DNA of 64,000 nt, from positions 186,001 to 250,000 of the forward strand of contig NZ_LT835161.1 in NCBI RefSeq assembly GCF_900169715.1, written 5' to 3'. Shown here in pieces: positions 44,246-52,371 of the stretch. Source of the DNA: Kocuria massiliensis. Lineage in GTDB: Bacteria > Actinomycetota > Actinomycetes > Actinomycetales > Micrococcaceae. Numbering within the stretch: the first letter of the stretch is position 1; each line of letters starts with the position of its first letter. The notes under the pieces are model-generated. The model saw nothing but the letters and a program-made list of their open reading frames with translations. It was not told where the DNA came from and ran no database searches. The position numbers and the translations under genes are program-made.

Positions 44246-44938
44246 ATGATGGACCGCTCCGTGATGGTGGGCAGATTCATCGTGTTGGCGGTGGTGGCCG
44301 TTCCGCTGATGGTGGGGTGCACCGAACCTCCCAGCGATTCGACGGTCGTCTCTCCGAGTGCCGAACCCACGGGCGCGGCACAATCTGCCTCGTCATCGGG
44401 GTCAGCCTCGTCCTCCGGGAAGTATCAGCAGCTCAGGGTCATTGACGACCCCTGCCACGACTACTGCGTGGAGGGCGGCAGCGTCGAGGTCAAACATCCC
44501 CGTTATGGACCCATGACCGTGGTGTCCTATTGGGATAAGCGCTCTGAAGGTGACGGGCCGCCGCGGGGCAACGCGGCCTACGCGCTGTACCAGAACGATA
44601 AGCCCATTGGCTACGTTGAGGACACAGACAAAGATCTCCTCTGGTTCGGAACTCGACCGGCCGAAAGCCCGACGTCCGAGAGCTGGAACGTGGAGAACGG
44701 CTCCAACGTGGACAAGTACGGCAATGTCTACCTGAGCTACAGCGGCGGCGTCACTGTTTTGACGCCCACCGACCAGGGATACAACTCCTATAACTCCATG
44801 CCCAGCGGGGTTAACGCCTACCGGAACACGGACCTTCACATCACGCCCGAGGGCGAACCCACCCTCACGGTGGAGAAGAACGGCAAGAAGAAGCTCATGC
44901 ACTGGGACGGCAATCAGTTCGTGCCCCAGCAAGCCTAG
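44246..44938 (+). CDS. Putative secreted lipoprotein
   Basis: 230 residues, function unknown. A lipoprotein signal peptide ends in LMVGC with the lipidated Cys at C25, followed by a Ser-rich linker to about residue 55. The soluble domain has DPCHDYCVEGGSVEV, with two cysteines that could pair, then PRYGPMTVVSYW and several Tyr/Trp-rich strands, suggesting a beta-rich fold. GGAGGAGG lies five bases before the ATG. The stop shares CTAG with the convergent BCCT transporter gene. Confidence 0.75.
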   Translation: MMDRSVMVGRFIVLAVVAVPLMVGCTEPPSDSTVVSPSAEPTGAAQSASSSGSASSSGKYQQLRVIDDPCHDYCVEGGSVEVKHPRYGPMTVVSYWDKRSEGDGPPRGNAAYALYQNDKPIGYVEDTDKDLLWFGTRPAESPTSESWNVENGSNVDKYGNVYLSYSGGVTVLTPTDQGYNSYNSMPSGVNAYRNTDLHITPEGEPTLTVEKNGKKKLMHWDGNQFVPQQA

Positions 44939-46614
44939 CGATCGACCACCTCGGGGCGATCCTGGTGTGCCTTGGGCGTGTGTCCGGGTTCGTGATCTTC
45001 GCGGAGGGCTTTGATGAGAGAGATCCCAAGGGCGGCGACGACGAGCGCGAACGGTAGAGCGGAGAGCATCGCCGCCTGTTGGAGGGCCTCCAACCCGCCC
45101 ACCAGGAACAGGACGATGGCGCTGAGACCGGTGACCACACCCCACGTCGTGAGGACAGGTCGGCTCGGCTCGAGCGCTCCTCGCGAGGTCAGCATGCTCA
45201 ACACGAAGGTGTTGGCATCTGCACCCGAAACGAAGAACAGGACCACGAGGAGGATTGCGACGATCGAGGTGACCGTGACCCACGGCATGTGAGCCAGGGT
45301 TTCGAAAAAAGCCGAATTAAGGTCGGTGGTCGCCGCTTTGCCGATTCCGGCGTCACCGTCCATGTCGAATTTGATCGCGGTGCCGCCGAAGATGGTGAAC
45401 CATGCGAAGAATACGATGCTGGGAACCCCCAACACACCCGCTACAAACTGGCGAATCGTGCGACCTCGCGAGATCTTGGCGAGGAAAACACCGACGAAAG
45501 CGCCCCAACTCAACCACCAGGCCATCATGAAGTAGGTCCAGGACTGGTACCACTGCACGTCGGCGTCGTTAGTCGGCGTCATCAGGCTGACCTTGAGGAA
45601 GTCATTGAGGTACTGCCCCAAGGACCGGAAGAACAGGTTTCCCAGGAATCCGGTGGGCCCGACAACCACCACGAAGGCGGCGAGAAAGACCGAAAGTATC
45701 GCGGTGATTTGGCTGATGTACCGGATCCCGCGGTGGACTCCCGAGAGCGCCGAAAGCGTAAAAACGACGGTGATGCCGACGATGATCGCGATCTGCACCA
45801 CGGTTCCATTGGGCAAGCCAAAGACGCGTTCGAGCCCCTCGGATATTTGGGAGGCGCCGAGCCCCAGGGACGTGGTGGTGCCGAAGAGCGTTGCGATCAC
45901 GGCGAGTATGTCGACGACGTGACCGGCCCAGCCGTCCATGGCCTTTCCAAACACGGGTCGCAACATCGGTGAGATGAGTCCAGTATTGCCACGTCGGTGG
46001 GTCGAGTAGGCGATGGCTAGGCCAAAGACGCCAAAGACCGCCCACGCGTGGGGACCCCAGTCGAAGAACGAGAACTGAAGGGCCCGCACCGCGGCCTCGG
46101 AGGTTCCCGGTTCGGCGAGACCGTGTGGAGGCTTGGTGAAGTGCATGATCGGTTCGGCCACGCCATAACTGACGAGTCCGATGCCCATGACCGCCGAAAG
46201 GATCATGGCCAGCCAAGCCCAGGTCGAGTATTCGGGCCGGTCTTGCTCTGCACCCAGGCGAATTCCGCCAAAACGGCTCACAGCCAAATACAGCAAGAGC
46301 AGAATGCACCCAAGGGTGACGACGAGGTACGTCCAGCCAATATTTCCGGCCGCCCAGTCCATGACGGTGGTCATCGAGGTGCTGAGCGAGCTGGGGGAGA
46401 GCCCGGCCCAAAGAACGAAAACGGCTACTAGGCCTAGGGAACCCCAGAACACGACGCCCGGGCGTTCACGTAGCTTGTGGGCCCAGAGCTGATCCGGTGT
46501 CTGGCCCATGCCGAGTCTGTGGCAATCGGCGGAAGACGGCGGAGCAAGGGTCGTCGGAACGTCGGAAATTTCAGCGGTGTCGGTGGAATCCGTGGAGGGC
46601 GGCGTACTGGTCAT
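44935..46614 (-). CDS. BCCT-family betaine/carnitine/choline transporter
   Basis: 559-residue secondary transporter of quaternary ammonium compounds, about 12 hydrophobic helices after a hydrophilic tail of 55 residues. The BCCT signature WTYFMMAWWLSWGAFVGVF is followed by LAKISRGRTIRQF; MGIGLVSYGVAEP is the substrate-site helix. The charged C-terminus (REDHEPGHTPKAHQDRPE) could sense osmolarity as in BetP, though it is short. Sodium or proton coupling is not readable. Single gene. Confidence 0.93.
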   Translation of the reverse strand: MTSTPPSTDSTDTAEISDVPTTLAPPSSADCHRLGMGQTPDQLWAHKLRERPGVVFWGSLGLVAVFVLWAGLSPSSLSTSMTTVMDWAAGNIGWTYLVVTLGCILLLLYLAVSRFGGIRLGAEQDRPEYSTWAWLAMILSAVMGIGLVSYGVAEPIMHFTKPPHGLAEPGTSEAAVRALQFSFFDWGPHAWAVFGVFGLAIAYSTHRRGNTGLISPMLRPVFGKAMDGWAGHVVDILAVIATLFGTTTSLGLGASQISEGLERVFGLPNGTVVQIAIIVGITVVFTLSALSGVHRGIRYISQITAILSVFLAAFVVVVGPTGFLGNLFFRSLGQYLNDFLKVSLMTPTNDADVQWYQSWTYFMMAWWLSWGAFVGVFLAKISRGRTIRQFVAGVLGVPSIVFFAWFTIFGGTAIKFDMDGDAGIGKAATTDLNSAFFETLAHMPWVTVTSIVAILLVVLFFVSGADANTFVLSMLTSRGALEPSRPVLTTWGVVTGLSAIVLFLVGGLEALQQAAMLSALPFALVVAALGISLIKALREDHEPGHTPKAHQDRPEVVDR

Positions 46615-46636
46615 GGGGTCCGTTTCAGGGGCTCCC

Positions 46637-46711
46637 GAAGCGTGGGCGGTTAGCGGGCGAGGCCGCTCGAATGCCCGGGGCCGTCCGGGCCTGGCCGGGG
46701 CCCGACGCTTC
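46637..46711. terminator. Large imperfect hairpin between XRE and BCCT genes
   Basis: GAAGCGTGGGC (46637-46647) pairs with 46700-46711 apart from a one-base bulge, and GC-rich sequence between them can fold further. It may end the leftward XRE transcript. Confidence 0.3.
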
Positions 46712-46794
46712 AGTCAGGGGGTGGGGCACCTACGTTAGCGCAAAACTGAACTGTGTGATGTGTATGACGACGCCGCTTGGCCGTGGTGGGCCGG

Positions 46795-47397
46795 TTAACT
46801 ATCGATCACTTCGATGACCATCGTGCCGGGTTCGAGGGCCTCGAAACTGTGCTCGATATCCCCGGCGTGAGTCAGGAATTCGCCCGGTTCGAGGACCACG
46901 GCCTCGCCGTCGCAGATCACGCGCGCTCGTCCCGACGTCAGGAGCAGGTGCTCCACGGTTCCGGGAGGGTGGGGTTGAGATTTCCGGGCCGGCCCGGGCT
47001 CGGCGGTAATTACATAAACATCGCGTCGCATGCCGGTGTGACCTGGGGATAGCAGCGCGGCGGAGTAGGAGGCCGAGGACGACGGCAACTGCGGAAGGTC
47101 CTTGAACCGCACCCGCGAAACCTTGGCTCGCGGCGGCTCCAAGAGCTGAGCGACCTGCACCCCGTACGCGGTGGCCAGGGCCCACATGGTTTCGATGCTG
47201 GGGTTGCCGGTTCCCGTCTCCAACTGGGAGAGCGTGGACTTACTCACCCCGGCCCTTTTCGCGGCCTCGCTGAGGCTCAGGCCCAGGCGAGCCCGTTCGC
47301 GTTGCAAGGCCTGCGCCATACGAAGTTTGTGTACTTCGGGTTCCTGGTCCGCTTGCGGCTCGAGTGGGGCGTTGTTCGGAGCATAGTCGGCATCCAT
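46795..47397 (-). CDS. XRE-family regulator with C-terminal cupin domain
   Basis: 200-residue cytosolic regulator. The N-terminal helix-turn-helix (LGLSLSEAAKRAGVSKSTLS, residues about 38-57) is followed by a cupin (PPGTVEHLLLTSGRARVICD, then EPGEFLTH) that likely binds a small effector. Divergent from azlCD, a pairing seen in many bacteria and suggesting amino-acid-responsive control of branched-chain amino acid export. A consensus TATAAT on the minus strand lies six bases before its ATG, so its mRNA is probably leaderless; this box lies within an operator-like repeat (47400-47415). Confidence 0.92.
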   Translation of the reverse strand: MDADYAPNNAPLEPQADQEPEVHKLRMAQALQRERARLGLSLSEAAKRAGVSKSTLSQLETGTGNPSIETMWALATAYGVQVAQLLEPPRAKVSRVRFKDLPQLPSSSASYSAALLSPGHTGMRRDVYVITAEPGPARKSQPHPPGTVEHLLLTSGRARVICDGEAVVLEPGEFLTHAGDIEHSFEALEPGTMVIEVIDS

Positions 47398-47399
47398 GT

Positions 47400-47415
47400 G
47401 TTCATTATATTGGAA
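47400..47415. promoter_or_regulatory. Operator copy 1 and -10 box of the XRE gene
   Basis: GTTCATTATATTGGAA closely matches the 16-mer at 47467-47482 (12 of 16 identical). On the minus strand it contains TATAAT (47409 to 47404), the -10 box of the regulator, so binding here should autorepress the XRE gene. Confidence 0.6.
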
Positions 47416-47462
47416 AATCGTCCTTCTTGACGAACGATTCGACAGACGGCACTATAAAGGAC

Positions 47463-48200
47463 ATGCGTTCGTTATATAGAACGGTCTCCGGGAGGTGGCC
47501 GGAATCCCTCACGCGGGCCCATTTTCGGGATGCGGCCGCGATTGCCCTGACCATCGGCGCCGTCGGCATTTCCTATGGCACGATCTCGCAGGCGTCAGGA
47601 TTCGTGATGTGGCAGACCGTCCTCTTGGCCGCCCTGGCCACGAGTGGTGCGGCCGAGCTGACCTTCGTCGGCGTCATTGCGGCCGGCGGTGCCCCGATTT
47701 TTGCAGTGCTGGGCGGGTTGCTGGTGAACTCCAGGAACTTTGCGTTTGGTCTCGGTGCCGGTGAATACGTGCCGCGCGGTTGGCGACGCTTTTTTGCGGC
47801 CCACCTGGTCAACGACGAGACCATCGCATTCGCACGGTCCGTCCGCGGACGCACCCAGCGGTGGCAGCATTTTGTGCTGATGGGAGCATTGCTCTTCCCC
47901 GCCTGGGTGGCAGGAGCAGCCCTAGGCCAGTTCCTGGGGTCCATCATTGATGCGGATGCCCTGGGGCTCGACGTCGCATTCCCCATTATTCTCTTCTGCC
48001 TCGTGGTGCAGGATCTCAAGAACCCCCTCCTGGCGATCATGGCGGCTGGCGGCTCCTTGCTTGCCGTCGCTGCAACACCCGTTCTGCCGATGGGCTTGGG
48101 CGCGGTTGCTTCCTTGGTGATTCTGATTCCCGCGGCATCTTTCCTATGGACCCGTTCGCGGATCCGTCGAGACCGCACAACGAAGGGTGACTCTGCATGA
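47463..48200 (+). CDS. azlC: AzlC-family branched-chain amino acid exporter, large subunit
   Basis: 245-residue membrane protein with about seven hydrophobic helices. AzlC/YgaZ hallmarks: DAAAIALTIGAVGISYGTI, GAAELTFVGVIAAGGAP and LLVNSRNFAFGLGAGEYVP. With AzlD it exports valine, leucine or analogues. The ATG at 47463 follows AAGGAC; an upstream frame start at 47364 would run through the regulator's start. Operator copy 2 lies inside codons 2-7. The stop overlaps azlD as ATGA. Confidence 0.92.
   Translation: MRSLYRTVSGRWPESLTRAHFRDAAAIALTIGAVGISYGTISQASGFVMWQTVLLAALATSGAAELTFVGVIAAGGAPIFAVLGGLLVNSRNFAFGLGAGEYVPRGWRRFFAAHLVNDETIAFARSVRGRTQRWQHFVLMGALLFPAWVAGAALGQFLGSIIDADALGLDVAFPIILFCLVVQDLKNPLLAIMAAGGSLLAVAATPVLPMGLGAVASLVILIPAASFLWTRSRIRRDRTTKGDSA
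47467..47482. promoter_or_regulatory. Operator copy 2 inside the start of azlC
   Basis: GTTCGTTATATAGAAC is a palindrome with GTTC/GAAC ends, four bases into azlC. It matches copy 1 and would let the XRE-cupin protein block azlCD transcription. Confidence 0.55.
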
Positions 48201-48541
48201 ACGCGCTGCCATTTCTCCTCGCCATGTCCGGTCTTGTGATCGGGACTTACCTGCTGCGCTACTTGGGGGTGCACCTCGGCAGCTTGGCGGGATCGGGCTC
48301 GAACCCGGAGGTCGAAAGCCAATCTCCCGCTCGGATCTGGATGGACCGCGCGACCGTGGTCCTGATCTGCGCGGTCGCCGCAACCACGCTCGTCTATGAA
48401 GGGCAGGATTTCGCCGGCCCTTCGCGGGTGATCGGGGCCGGCGTCGGTATCGGGGCAGCCCTCTTCAAGGTGCCCATGCTCCTCTGCGTGATTCTTGGAA
48501 TGGCCGTATGCGCGGGGCTCAGGCTCTGGGGGATGGCCTGA
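48197..48541 (+). CDS. azlD: AzlD-family branched-chain amino acid exporter, small subunit
   Basis: 114-residue membrane protein with four hydrophobic helices, the usual AzlD/YgaH size (LLAMSGLVIGTYLLRYLGVH, then RATVVLICAVAATTLVYEGQ). Partner of AzlC, translationally coupled by the ATGA overlap. It converges on the acyl-CoA synthetase gene with nine bases between stops. Confidence 0.9.
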   Translation: MNALPFLLAMSGLVIGTYLLRYLGVHLGSLAGSGSNPEVESQSPARIWMDRATVVLICAVAATTLVYEGQDFAGPSRVIGAGVGIGAALFKVPMLLCVILGMAVCAGLRLWGMA

Positions 48542-48550
48542 GATACCTGC

Positions 48551-50701
48551 CTAGGGCCGTGTCTCCAGGACCTCAGCGATATCGTCGAGAGCTTCTTCGT
48601 TCTGAAGTGAGGACCGATCCCCGAGCGTGCGCCCTTGGTAGAGCTCGCCCAGCAGCCGTCGAGTGATCTTTCCCGAACGTGTCTTCGGAATATCCCGGAC
48701 CACGACGACGTCCTTCGGCTTGGCGATCGGCCCAATCTCCTGGGCAACGTGCGCTCGCAGCTCCTCGCGCAATGCGGCCTCGTCGACGTCGTGGCCTTGA
48801 GGAACGGTCACGAAGGCGACGGCGGCGTGGCCGGTCAATGAGTCTTCGATGGGGCACACACCTGCTTCGACGACTCCTTCGTGCGTGATCAATGCCGATT
48901 CGATTTCGATGGTTGAGAGGCGATGGCCAGAAATATTGATGACGTCGTCGATGCGGCCCAGGATGCTGATGTCGCCTTCGTCGTCGATTTTGGCGCCGTC
49001 GCCGGCGAGGAACCAGCCGCGTTCCCCGTAATGCCGCCAGTAAGAGTCGAGGTATCGCTGGGGGTTTCCCCACACGGTTCGGGCCATGGCCGGTCCGATC
49101 TTATCCACGACGATGAAGCCCTGCGTGTGAGGGGGCACGGCGTTGCCCTCCTCATCAACCACCCGAGTCGAGATTCCCGGGATGGGTCCCACCGCGCATC
49201 CGGGTTTCGACCGCAGGCGCGGTGACTCGGCGGGAAAGGTCCCGGCAGGGGCGAACTGCGGGTCGTGCGGTCGTGGAGAGCACACGGTCGCACCCGTTTC
49301 GGACTGCCACCACGTATCTACGAACGGCACCTCATCGCGGCCGACGTTCCGGCGCAGCCAGGTCCACGCTTCGGGGTTGATGGATTCGCCGACCGAGCCG
49401 AGCAGTTTGATCGAGGAGAGATTGTAGGTGGCCGGCAGGCCTTGCGGGAAAGCTCCCATGAGTGAGCGGATGAGGGTGGGAGCGGTGTAGTAGGTGGTCA
49501 CACCGTATCGTTCGATGATTTCGAAGTGCCGGCCAAAGTGCGGCGTCGACGGCGTGCCTTCGTAGATCACCTCGGACACCCCGTTGAGGAGCGGTCCGTA
49601 GATCTCGTACGTGTGGGCCGTGACCCAGGCGAGATCGGCGGTGCACCAATGAACGGCGGCGTCGACCTTCGCGGGATCATTGACCGCTGACAGTTCATCG
49701 GGCCGCAACTCGTTGCCTTCATCGAGGGTCTCCGGGAGGAGATCGAAGAGTAGGGCGTGGGTGTAAGCCGCCTGAGTGAGATAGCCGCCGGTGGTGTGCA
49801 CCAGCCCTTTCGGCCGGCCGGTGGTTCCCGAGGTGTAGATGATGAAGAGCGGCGTTTCGGCATCAAAAAACTCGGGTTCGTGATGGGTTGAGGCCTTCTC
49901 GAGGAGGTCTTGCCACCAGACGTCGCGTCCCCGCTGCCACGGCACCGCGAGTTCATCCTTGGACAGGTATCCCTTGTCGGAAGCGTTCAGTTTCATTCCG
50001 GACGGCGTGGTCCGGCCCGGCCGTGACGTTCTGCGCACCACGATCACGTGTTCGATGGCGTTATCGCCCTCGCACGCGGCGTCGGCAATGTGTTTGACCG
50101 GGACGACGGCGCCGCGCCGGTTTTGACCGTCGGACGTGACCAGGACCTTGGCGCCGGTGTCCTCCACGCGGAAACGCAGGGCTTCGGCGGAAAAGCCCCC
50201 AAAGACCAGCGAATGGACCGCCCCGATGCGGGCGCAGGCCAGGGTGATGATCACGGTCTCGGGAATGACCGGCAGATAGATGACGACGCGGTCGCCCTTG
50301 CCGACACCGAGGGACTCCAGCGCATTGGCCGCCCGGCAGACTTCTTCCAGCAGGCGGTCGTAGGTATAGACCTCTCGGTCGCCCGGCTCGCCCTCGAAAT
50401 AGAGGGCGACGTGATGGCCTCGGCCGGCCTCAACATGGCGGTCCACGCAGTTATATGCGGCGTTGAGCTCGCCTCCCTCAAACCACGCGATCTCCGGGAC
50501 GCTGTATTCCGGGGCGCCTTCGGGGCTCGTGCCGGTGTGTTGGGGCCGCTCGAAGCGGTGCGCGGTGTGCCACGGGCGGTTCCACGTCAGACGCCCGGCC
50601 TGGCTTTCCCAGAACTCAACCCGGGCCTCGTCGGATTCGAGGGCGGGGTTGGGTGTGGGGCGGTTCGGGTCGGAAAAGGCGTAGTCCGCGGGAAGAGGCA
50701 T
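48551..50701 (-). CDS. acs: AMP-forming acetate/propionate-CoA ligase-like enzyme
   Basis: 716-residue acyl-CoA synthetase. Adenylation motifs: YTSGTTGRPKGLVHT, DTWWQSETGA, GWFLAGDGAKIDDEG and the C-terminal KTRSGKITRRLL, whose lysine is the acetylation-sensitive catalytic residue in Acs. Compared with ordinary Acs (about 650 residues) there is an insertion of roughly 30 residues after HVIVVRRT. I chose the ATG at 50701 (GGAG eight bases upstream). Divergent from the phenylacetate thiolase operon. Acetate or propionate are the likely substrates; an aryl-acid ligase is less likely from the overall pattern. Confidence 0.88.
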   Translation of the reverse strand: MPLPADYAFSDPNRPTPNPALESDEARVEFWESQAGRLTWNRPWHTAHRFERPQHTGTSPEGAPEYSVPEIAWFEGGELNAAYNCVDRHVEAGRGHHVALYFEGEPGDREVYTYDRLLEEVCRAANALESLGVGKGDRVVIYLPVIPETVIITLACARIGAVHSLVFGGFSAEALRFRVEDTGAKVLVTSDGQNRRGAVVPVKHIADAACEGDNAIEHVIVVRRTSRPGRTTPSGMKLNASDKGYLSKDELAVPWQRGRDVWWQDLLEKASTHHEPEFFDAETPLFIIYTSGTTGRPKGLVHTTGGYLTQAAYTHALLFDLLPETLDEGNELRPDELSAVNDPAKVDAAVHWCTADLAWVTAHTYEIYGPLLNGVSEVIYEGTPSTPHFGRHFEIIERYGVTTYYTAPTLIRSLMGAFPQGLPATYNLSSIKLLGSVGESINPEAWTWLRRNVGRDEVPFVDTWWQSETGATVCSPRPHDPQFAPAGTFPAESPRLRSKPGCAVGPIPGISTRVVDEEGNAVPPHTQGFIVVDKIGPAMARTVWGNPQRYLDSYWRHYGERGWFLAGDGAKIDDEGDISILGRIDDVINISGHRLSTIEIESALITHEGVVEAGVCPIEDSLTGHAAVAFVTVPQGHDVDEAALREELRAHVAQEIGPIAKPKDVVVVRDIPKTRSGKITRRLLGELYQGRTLGDRSSLQNEEALDDIAEVLETRP

Positions 50702-51145
50702 GAGATCACTCCATCGAAGCCTGGCTGTAGCACCACGTGGACCCGTCGTGCCGGGGTTAGCCGCCGACGGGGAGGTTGCTGCGACGTCGTCGAGCCAGGT
50801 CTCTCGGTCGCTCTGGATGGTTGTCGCGTCCAGTACATCGCGCGAACCGCATCGCATGCCACTTTGCGCGGAGGTATTGCGGCGGATGACCCGGCGGCCG
50901 TCAAAGTGCGTCATGGGAGCGACGACGGCGGTCGGTCGGCCCGCTGCCAGCGCGGGATTTTGTGACGTCGGGGGCCAGAATCACGGCTTGAGAATTGACC
51001 TGGGTCACACTGGATGAAATATTAGTGAACGAATGGTCGGTAAATAAATCCGTGAGATGGGTCTCCTGGACCGGGGAGGCCTTGCCGACAGGGCAGTTCG
51101 ACGCGCCGACCCGAGGCACGTTCGACGACTCGACAAGGAGTTCAG
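50702..51145. other. Divergent acs / paa thiolase control region
   Basis: 444 bases without a gene. The right part holds a -35/-10 pair and a PaaR-like palindrome (listed separately). The left part, upstream of acs, is GC-rich and shows nothing I can name. Confidence 0.5.
50995..51045 (+). promoter_or_regulatory. paa thiolase promoter with PaaR-like operator
   Basis: TTGACC (50995-51000) is followed at 17-19 nt by an AT-rich -10 (AATATT/TATTAG, 51018-51025). A 22-bp element at 51024-51045 matches 12 of 16 fixed positions of the PaaR (TetR family) palindrome as I recall it from Corynebacterium (ACTNACCG, NNCGNN, CGGTNAGT). It overlaps the expected transcription start, which suits repression relieved by phenylacetyl-CoA. 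Confidence 0.55.
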
Positions 51146-52369
51146 ATGACCACCATGCCCCCAGCTTTTCTCGTCGGAGGTGTCCGCACGCCCGTCGGCC
51201 GCTACGGGGGATCGCTCTCCTCCGTGCGCCCGGACGACCTGGCCGCGCTGAGCGTCAAGAATGTCGTCGAGAGCGCGGGGATCGATCCGGCCGACGTCGA
51301 CGAGGTGATTCTCGGCAATGCGAATGGCGCGGGTGAGGAGAACCGAAACGTCGCCCGCATGGCGTGGTTGCTCGCGGGCTTTCCGGACAGCGTTCCCGGG
51401 ATGACGGTGAACCGCCTGTGCGCCTCCGGGATGTCGGCCATCACGGTGGCCTCCCAGATGGTTTCGTCGGGTGCGGCCGACCTGGTGGTCGCCGGCGGGG
51501 TCGAGTCGATGTCCCGCGCGCCGTGGGTCATGGAGAAGCCGTCCCGGCCTTTCTCCAAGCCCGGGGAGGTGTTCGACACCTCGATTGGATGGCGGTTCGT
51601 GAACCCTCGATTTGAGAAGGGCCCGTTGTCCCGCGAGGGCAAGGCCACCTACTCGATGCCCGAAACTGCCGAAGAAGTCGCCCGGGTGGACGGAATTACC
51701 CGTGACGAAGCGGATGAATTTGCTGCGTCATCCCAGGCGAAGGCGGCCGCGGCGATCGAGGCCGGACACTTTGACGCGGAAATCCTGCCGGTTGAGGTGA
51801 CTGGTCGCAAGGGCGAGGTGACCGTGGTTGCGGTGGACGAAGGCCCCAGGCCCGGCACCACGGTCGACGGCTTGGCCCAACTGCGGCCGGTGGTCCGAGG
51901 CGGGTCCGTGGTGACCGCGGGAAATTCCTCCTCTCTGAACGACGGCGCGTCGGCGATCCTCGTGGCCAGCGAGCGAGCCGTCAAGAAGTACGGCCTCGAA
52001 GCCCGGGCGCGAGTGGTCGCTGGTGCCTCGGCCGGCGTCGCCCCGGAAATCATGGGCATTGGCCCGGTCCCCGCGAGCCGGAAGGTTCTGGAACGTGCCG
52101 GGTGGTCCATCGGCGACCTCGGCGCCGTCGAGCTCAACGAAGCCTTCGCGACACAGTCCTTGGCTTCCATCCGCCGCTTGGGGCTCGATCCGGAGATCGT
52201 CAACCGAGACGGCGGCGCGATCGCCCTGGGGCACCCACTCGGTTCTTCGGGATCACGCATCACCATCACCTTGCTCAACCGTATGGAACGCGAAGATGCA
52301 CGGTGCGGGTTGGCGACGATGTGTATCGGCGTCGGGCAAGGCGCCGCGCTTCTGATCGAAAGGGTATAA
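51146..52369 (+). CDS. paaJ: Thiolase, probable 3-oxoadipyl-CoA/3-oxo-5,6-dehydrosuberyl-CoA thiolase
   Basis: 407-residue thiolase cleaving 3-oxoacyl-CoA to acetyl-CoA plus a shortened acyl-CoA, here probably the last steps of phenylacetate breakdown. The nucleophilic Cys is C92 in NRLCASGM; NEAFATQSL, GGAIALGHPLGSSGSR (His) and CIGVGQGAA (second Cys) are intact. AAGGAG precedes the ATG. First gene of an operon with an enoyl-CoA hydratase (2-base gap) and PaaH. The symbol rests on family plus context. Confidence 0.85.
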   Translation: MTTMPPAFLVGGVRTPVGRYGGSLSSVRPDDLAALSVKNVVESAGIDPADVDEVILGNANGAGEENRNVARMAWLLAGFPDSVPGMTVNRLCASGMSAITVASQMVSSGAADLVVAGGVESMSRAPWVMEKPSRPFSKPGEVFDTSIGWRFVNPRFEKGPLSREGKATYSMPETAEEVARVDGITRDEADEFAASSQAKAAAAIEAGHFDAEILPVEVTGRKGEVTVVAVDEGPRPGTTVDGLAQLRPVVRGGSVVTAGNSSSLNDGASAILVASERAVKKYGLEARARVVAGASAGVAPEIMGIGPVPASRKVLERAGWSIGDLGAVELNEAFATQSLASIRRLGLDPEIVNRDGGAIALGHPLGSSGSRITITLLNRMEREDARCGLATMCIGVGQGAALLIERV

Positions 52370-52371
52370 CC

